From the NCBI GenBank assembly GCA_964452465.1, contig CAYVMD010000001.1, positions 50,210 through 114,209 on the forward strand: a stretch of 64,000 nt of DNA. Direction: 5' to 3'. Origin of the DNA: CAYVMD01 sp964452465 (GTDB taxonomy: Bacteria > Armatimonadota > JACIXR01). The notes under the pieces are model-generated. The model ran no database searches. It saw only the letters and a program-made list of their open reading frames with translations, and was not told where the DNA came from. Position numbers and translations under genes: made by a program. This document shows, one piece after another, positions 59,846 to 64,000 of this stretch (position 1 is its first letter; each line of letters begins with the position of its first letter).

Positions 59846-62800
59846 GTGAGAGTCTCGCCCAGGAAGAGAAAGTCGGTGGTGGGGGAGGTGCATTTCTTCG
59901 TCGACCTGAACTTTATGTATCTCGCCGGGGTGGGAGGAAGGGATAGATACCAGAATCCCGCCATCTTCGGTTTCCCTTCCCCCGCTTTGCTCCACTCCTT
60001 TCCGTCCTTAGAGAAGAAAACCTCCACCTTATCGGGTATATAGGAATCCATTCCCCCTCCATAGCGCTGGGCAACCATGCCCAAATAGCATTCCCTCCCG
60101 AGGTCGAGCGTCATCTCCACGCTTATCTCCTTCCCTTTCCCTATATGCCATCCCACGGAAAGCAGATCCTCGTAATAACCGTCTACCACCCCGTCCGTTA
60201 ACTTCCCTGAGGGAGAATCGGCGTATTTCCCCTCAGGAGAAGGGGTGAGGGTGTAGGGCTTGTGGAGGGCGATGTTCTCCTCCTTTATCCTGTCGGGAGG
60301 ATTGCTCTTCCTTTCCTCCGCCACTATAGGCAACTTCTCTTTTGGGAGGGGGAAAGGGTTTTCCCCAAGGAGGTAGAGAGCCAAGGCGATATCTATTATG
60401 GAGTTCATCCAACCGGTGTAGGCGGAGTAGGGTCCATAGGCGGGGTCATAGGGGGCACCGTAGCATTCCCACCTCTCCAAATCCCATCCCCTAACCCAAG
60501 CTCCGTCTATCCTTTCATCCTTGCTCCTCATCTGAATCCTGCAGAGATAATCCGCTATCTTATGGAAAGCCTCTAAACATGCCTCATCCCCGGTGGCGGT
60601 GTAGGACCACCAGGCATGGAGGGCGAGGAAGGAGGTCTGGTAGAGTTGGTCTGTAAGGGGGTCCTGAGGGGAGGTGGTGATGGAACAGTCGCCCACGAAG
60701 GCCAGGGCGAAGTCGGCAGCGCCCACGCGAGGAGCCCCCCATTTCTTCACATCCGGATCCTCCAGATAGGAGTGCCAGAATTTCACGATCATCGCCTTTG
60801 TGGAGTCGTCCTGCGTATAAAAATAGGCGATGGGAAGCCCTCGCACCGTAGCCCTATGCCTCCAACAACCAAGGGCGGTCTTCCCCAAACGAAGATATTC
60901 CTCATCCCCCGTTACAGCATAGGCGTAGAACCAGCGGAGGAGGTCGAAATCCACCGCCAGCCCCTGTTGAAATTGCCTATATGCGGATCGCCCTATATTA
61001 TCCAATTCGCCTGGGGATATCGCATGCCTTGCTATCACCCCATCCGCTTGGGCTACCCCTCTCTCTAATTCCAAAGTGCGGATGGCGGAGCGAAGGTATC
61101 TCTCCTCCCCCGTTTCTTTGTAAAGATACAGAAGGGCAAGGGGGGTGCGGGTGTTATCATCCCAGAAGTAGATGGTGTCTATATTTTCGTAGAGCCAAGG
61201 CCAACCCCCAAAGGAGGACTTCCCCTTGTCCGAGAACTGGTGGGGCAACATGTAATCCACTATATTTTTGGCTATCTCTTTATATTTCTCCTCGCCCCTC
61301 AATTTGCCGTAAAGATGGAAGGCAACCGCGCTCATAGCGTTGCAATCCACCCTATAGGGGGAGGGGAGCCATTCCTCGGGACCGCCATCAAACCAAGCGA
61401 TGCATTTCTGGTTATAAACCCCCTTCGAGCCATTGGGAAGGGGCATCACCCCCGAGCGGAGAAACCACCTTATATTTCTGTCCAATGCTCTTCTATATAT
61501 CTCCCTCCTGTCCGCAACCTCGATCTCCACTTCCCTTTTAATCCGGTCGTCCTTAAAACTCGCCTCCACTGTTATCTTGTGCTCCCCCCTTCCCAACTCC
61601 ACCTCGCCCTCCCACCTTCCATTCCCCTTCTTCTCCAACTCTATCTCTCGAGAGGCGACGACAGCTCTCACCCCAGCGTCCTTCCTCGTCTCCACGATCA
61701 ATTTGAACGCCTCGCCCAAGGGGACGAAATCCCTCGGCTCCGTCCAAGCCTTCAAGGGGATATATTTCTCCTCTACTTCTTTCCTTTCCCCCTCGGGCAG
61801 AAGGTAAAGGACGATCCTTCGCAGAAGGACCTCCCACTTCTCGCTGGGGCGGAAGAACCTATTCTTGTAATCGCTTATCTTGAGCAGGGAAAAAAGGAGC
61901 TTTCCTTTGCCCCGTTTTATCTCCAGGAGGGCAGGTTGGGGAGGGGGTGGAGGCTCCGAGGTCGTCCATCCGCAGGACAACCCATCGCTGTAGTGCCCTT
62001 CTATAATTCCATCCGTCAATTTCCTCCCATCGTCGGGATAGGAAGGGTTGGGGGGAGGAGAGAGGGTATAGACCTTATGGAGGGCGAGGTTATTTCCTCC
62101 TTCATCCACTGCTTCCATCTCCCCCAAGAAGAGCCAATCCGTTGTGGGGCTGATCCTATATTTCAGGAGCCTCTGCTTTATGAAACGTGCCTTTTTCTCT
62201 ATGGGGACCTCCAAAAGGAAGCCCGGCTCCTTTTTCCTTTGGAGAAATTGGAAATCCTTACCATCCCTGCTTATGTAGATCTCCACGAGGTCGGGGCAGT
62301 AATCCGCTATAGAGGCTCCATATCTCGCCCTGAAAGAAGAGATTTCCTCTACTTCTCCCAGATCGAGGGTCGCCTCCACCCAAGGGTTCCTCTCGAAGAG
62401 TTCATAGGTGCCCAGGAACTTCCCATACCAAAGGATGGGCTCGCCATGGATCTTGGAGGGGAAAAGATAAGCGGAATTATGCTCCTCAAGCAAGGTATTT
62501 TCCTTCAAAGGATGGGTTACATAGTGCTCTCCCTTCACGAGGAGGCGCTCGTAAAGCATCCTCCTCGGGGTTCTCTCCAGCCATAGACCGAAGATTTCCT
62601 TCTCGGATAGGGGCAGGGAATATTCCATGAACACCCTTCCTCCCTCTTGGAGGAACCTTTCTATCTTTTCGATATCCTCCTCTCCGAGGAGGTTGGGTTG
62701 GGGATAATCGAGGGAGCAGATGATGAGGGCAGAGAAACCCTTTAGATCGGTGAGGGAGAAGAGGGAAGGAGATCGGCGATAGGGGATTTTAAGTTCTTCG

Positions 62801-62907
62801 AGGATGGGAAGGAAATCGCAATCCCCCTTACTGATTACGAGGGTTTTCCCCTGGGAGAAGATCGAAGAAGCGAGGAGGGAAAAATAGAAGAAAAACTTAT
62901 AATTCAT
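59830..62907 (-). CDS. secreted (alpha/alpha)-barrel glycosidase-like protein with two discoidin-like domains
   Basis: The ATG at 62907 is preferred over 62916 because GAGG lies 9 bases before it; MNYKFFFYFSLLASSIFSQG is a signal peptide. The protein is 1025 residues. Residues about 20-130 are a GATase-like domain (FSALIICSLDYPQP, RFLQEGGRVFMEYSLP). About 175-313 is a discoidin-like domain that appears circularly permuted, and about 400-470 an Ig-like strand region. About 470-860 is a helical barrel (ENIDTIYFWDDNTRTPLA, GDCSITTSPQDP, WVRGWDLERWECYG) resembling GH88/GH105-type or epimerase-type barrels. A normal discoidin domain closes it (876-1025). Function is probably glycan processing. Confidence 0.75.
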   Translation of the reverse strand: MNYKFFFYFSLLASSIFSQGKTLVISKGDCDFLPILEELKIPYRRSPSLFSLTDLKGFSALIICSLDYPQPNLLGEEDIEKIERFLQEGGRVFMEYSLPLSEKEIFGLWLERTPRRMLYERLLVKGEHYVTHPLKENTLLEEHNSAYLFPSKIHGEPILWYGKFLGTYELFERNPWVEATLDLGEVEEISSFRARYGASIADYCPDLVEIYISRDGKDFQFLQRKKEPGFLLEVPIEKKARFIKQRLLKYRISPTTDWLFLGEMEAVDEGGNNLALHKVYTLSPPPNPSYPDDGRKLTDGIIEGHYSDGLSCGWTTSEPPPPPQPALLEIKRGKGKLLFSLLKISDYKNRFFRPSEKWEVLLRRIVLYLLPEGERKEVEEKYIPLKAWTEPRDFVPLGEAFKLIVETRKDAGVRAVVASREIELEKKGNGRWEGEVELGRGEHKITVEASFKDDRIKREVEIEVADRREIYRRALDRNIRWFLRSGVMPLPNGSKGVYNQKCIAWFDGGPEEWLPSPYRVDCNAMSAVAFHLYGKLRGEEKYKEIAKNIVDYMLPHQFSDKGKSSFGGWPWLYENIDTIYFWDDNTRTPLALLYLYKETGEERYLRSAIRTLELERGVAQADGVIARHAISPGELDNIGRSAYRQFQQGLAVDFDLLRWFYAYAVTGDEEYLRLGKTALGCWRHRATVRGLPIAYFYTQDDSTKAMIVKFWHSYLEDPDVKKWGAPRVGAADFALAFVGDCSITTSPQDPLTDQLYQTSFLALHAWWSYTATGDEACLEAFHKIADYLCRIQMRSKDERIDGAWVRGWDLERWECYGAPYDPAYGPYSAYTGWMNSIIDIALALYLLGENPFPLPKEKLPIVAEERKSNPPDRIKEENIALHKPYTLTPSPEGKYADSPSGKLTDGVVDGYYEDLLSVGWHIGKGKEISVEMTLDLGRECYLGMVAQRYGGGMDSYIPDKVEVFFSKDGKEWSKAGEGKPKMAGFWYLSLPPTPARYIKFRSTKKCTSPTTDFLFLGETLTYEAR

Positions 62908-63272
62908 CCTAGTCATCCTCTAATATTTCTCTAACCTAAAAAGTCTTTTCAAGCGGGTTATATTGATACATATCTCTGTTTTTCTCTGCGAGGTCGTGTC
63001 TCTTTCAGAGAGATTATAACGAATTTTAAGAGAGGGGCGGAACAAAAATAGAAATTTGGGGGGAATTTTTCATTATCCTATCTACCTTGAGGGATAAGAG
63101 AGTACCTTTGCTAACCCTTCCACTTTCTCAGACTTTATTTCCCAAAGGAAACAAGTGCTTTAGTTAGTCTGTCAGCGGAAGAAAAATAAAAACACGGGGT
63201 ATGGGCGTTGCACTTTCTCTACTCCAAAATTAAAAAATAAAACAGGGGGAGGCTTTTGCCTCCCCCTTACGT
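62908..63272. other. 365-bp AT-rich non-coding stretch
   Basis: No gene seen. It holds the upstream region of the leftward glycosidase gene, including TTGAAA on the minus strand (62951-62956) as a possible -35 box with an unclear -10, and the terminator of the right-end prepilin gene. The middle has nothing recognisable. Confidence 0.6.
63245..63266 (-). terminator. rho-independent terminator of the right-end prepilin gene
   Basis: A perfect 9-bp stem GGGGGAGGC/GCCTCCCCC with a 4-base loop is followed, on the minus strand, by TGTTTTATTTTTTAATTTT. It starts 7 bp after the stop of the prepilin gene at 63273. This is the clearest intrinsic terminator in the window. Confidence 0.9.
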
Positions 63273-64000
63273 TCAGTAGACTAGGTCATTGCATGAAATA
63301 CGAATGGGGCCTCCAAGGCATTTAGTTCTTATTTGGTCACCTTTATACCACTTAGCGTGTCCATCTGCGAAGACGATTACAGCACCTCCAGAGTGTCGAG
63401 CATGCCTATCGAGGGCAACCTCAAGGGGCACCAGAAGCCTACCCGGACAACCACAGGCGAGATCCCCACTACCCCAAGTAGAATTAGCGAATGCGATCCT
63501 CGGGTTTATTCCCTCTGGTTCTATCCTCCCTGCAGGGGCTAGGATATTGCAGTAACAGTCTGCTATGACCACTGTTTCTACCGGGGCGGCTAGCCGGGCG
63601 AGTTTATGAGCTCCATTAACGCCGTTAAGTAGCCCCTCATGATAGCCATAGTTGCATCTGCTTAGGCTATTCTGGGATCTACCATACTTAGCTGGATAGC
63701 AATTTGCAAAGTCCGCCCATGGCTGGCTAGCACTTGGGCACGCGAAAACATCTCGGTTTTTTATATAAGGCATGAGCTGCTCCGTCCAGAACAAACCACC
63801 CCCTGGGGGAAATGGGGGCGCAGCCCAGCACTCGCTTACCCAGACGGGGAGAGTTTCATCCCAATCTTGGGTATACATGGCCAATGCCAGCCCTAGTTGC
63901 TTCATGTTGGAGAGGCAGGTCGCCTTCCTTGCGTTCTCCCTTGCCCGGCTGAATACTGGGAAGAGTATCGCGGCGAGAATGGCTATGATAGCTATGACCA
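63273..64000 (-). CDS. type IV prepilin-like protein with H-x9-DG motif, 5' end outside the window
   Basis: The frame is open to the right edge, so the start is missing. The visible N-terminus reads [20 protein letters not shown] then [16 protein letters not shown], the hydrophobic helix and neck of a DUF1559-related prepilin; only the FTLIEL segment is outside. An internal ATG at 63905 is not the start. The C-terminal H-x9-DG motif is [12 protein letters not shown]. Cys residues are frequent (12 or more), more than in the copy at 57581. It is a paralogue of that gene, and ends in a strong terminator. Confidence 0.9.
   Translation of the reverse strand, partial: VIAIIAILAAILFPVFSRARENARKATCLSNMKQLGLALAMYTQDWDETLPVWVSECWAAPPFPPGGGLFWTEQLMPYIKNRDVFACPSASQPWADFANCYPAKYGRSQNSLSRCNYGYHEGLLNGVNGAHKLARLAAPVETVVIADCYCNILAPAGRIEPEGINPRIAFANSTWGSGDLACGCPGRLLVPLEVALDRHARHSGGAVIVFADGHAKWYKGDQIRTKCLGGPIRISCNDLVY

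Noticed and set aside
61240..62586. 448-codon + strand frame
   Set aside because: It is antisense to the secreted glycosidase with discoidin domains, whose internal domain similarity proves the minus-strand frame.
1..64000. Search for tRNA, rRNA, CRISPR arrays, insertion sequences and riboswitches
   Set aside because: No cloverleaf with a GTTCGA-type arm, no spaced short repeats with spacers, no transposase motif and no known riboswitch core were seen by eye; a covariance-model scan would be decisive.

Overview
The window looks like a stretch of a thermophilic, diderm bacterial genome rich in secreted carbohydrate-active proteins. The best guess is an Armatimonadota/Fervidibacteria-type lineage. 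This rests on prepilins ending in an H-x9-DG motif, many GH172/DUF2961, DUF4091 and CBM9-like proteins, Glu/Lys/Arg-rich proteins with heavy AGG/AGA codon use, strong AGGAGG ribosome sites, and a TonB-dependent receptor, which implies an outer membrane. This is inference; no rRNA or tRNA gene is present to fix the taxon. A run of ten N at 41566-41575 shows the sequence is a draft assembly.

Left end (1-10.3 kb): the start of queA and a DUF2905 gene run leftward. A two-component system follows, whose kinase gene overlaps a cytosolic glycosidase-like gene. Then come a CBS-pair protein, two secreted (beta/alpha)8 glycosidase-like proteins in convergent orientation, and a TIM-barrel reductase-like gene coupled to an LDH-like malate dehydrogenase.

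Centre (10.3-41.1 kb): thirteen genes on the + strand. They encode a lipoprotein with CBM9-like and beta-propeller domains, an Asp-box propeller, a large DEP-motif glycosidase-like protein, a GH172, an ADP-ribosylglycohydrolase-fold protein, a GH42-like protein, a nitrilase, two (alpha/alpha)6-barrel glycosidases, three tandem pectate-lyase-like beta-helix proteins, and an unrecognised protein with foreign codon use. Most carry signal peptides and are spaced 5-120 bp apart. Two members (the unknown at 32.5 kb and the beta-helix gene at 33.5 kb) differ in base or codon use from their neighbours.

Right-centre (41.1-54.0 kb): a DUF4382 lipoprotein split by the N run and a URO-D family methyltransferase-like gene lie before a tight leftward operon: DUF6785 multi-pass membrane protein, GH141-like beta-helix, CBM plus TIM-barrel glycosidase, GH51 arabinofuranosidase, and DUF4091/GH123-like protein. 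The last three are joined by ATGA overlaps. GH51, GH172 and GH141 together suggest an arabinose-containing plant or pectic glycan as substrate, and the DUF6785 protein is a candidate importer.

Right end (54-64 kb): a TonB-dependent receptor diverges from that operon. It is followed by a Cys-ladder beta-helix protein and an H-x9-DG prepilin, then the tRNA/rRNA m5U methyltransferase rlmD. A large secreted glycosidase-like protein with an apparently circularly permuted discoidin domain and a second, truncated prepilin gene run leftward. Several genes appear to be transcribed without a leader, with a TATAAT box 8-13 bases before the start codon. I saw no CRISPR array, insertion sequence, rRNA or tRNA gene.
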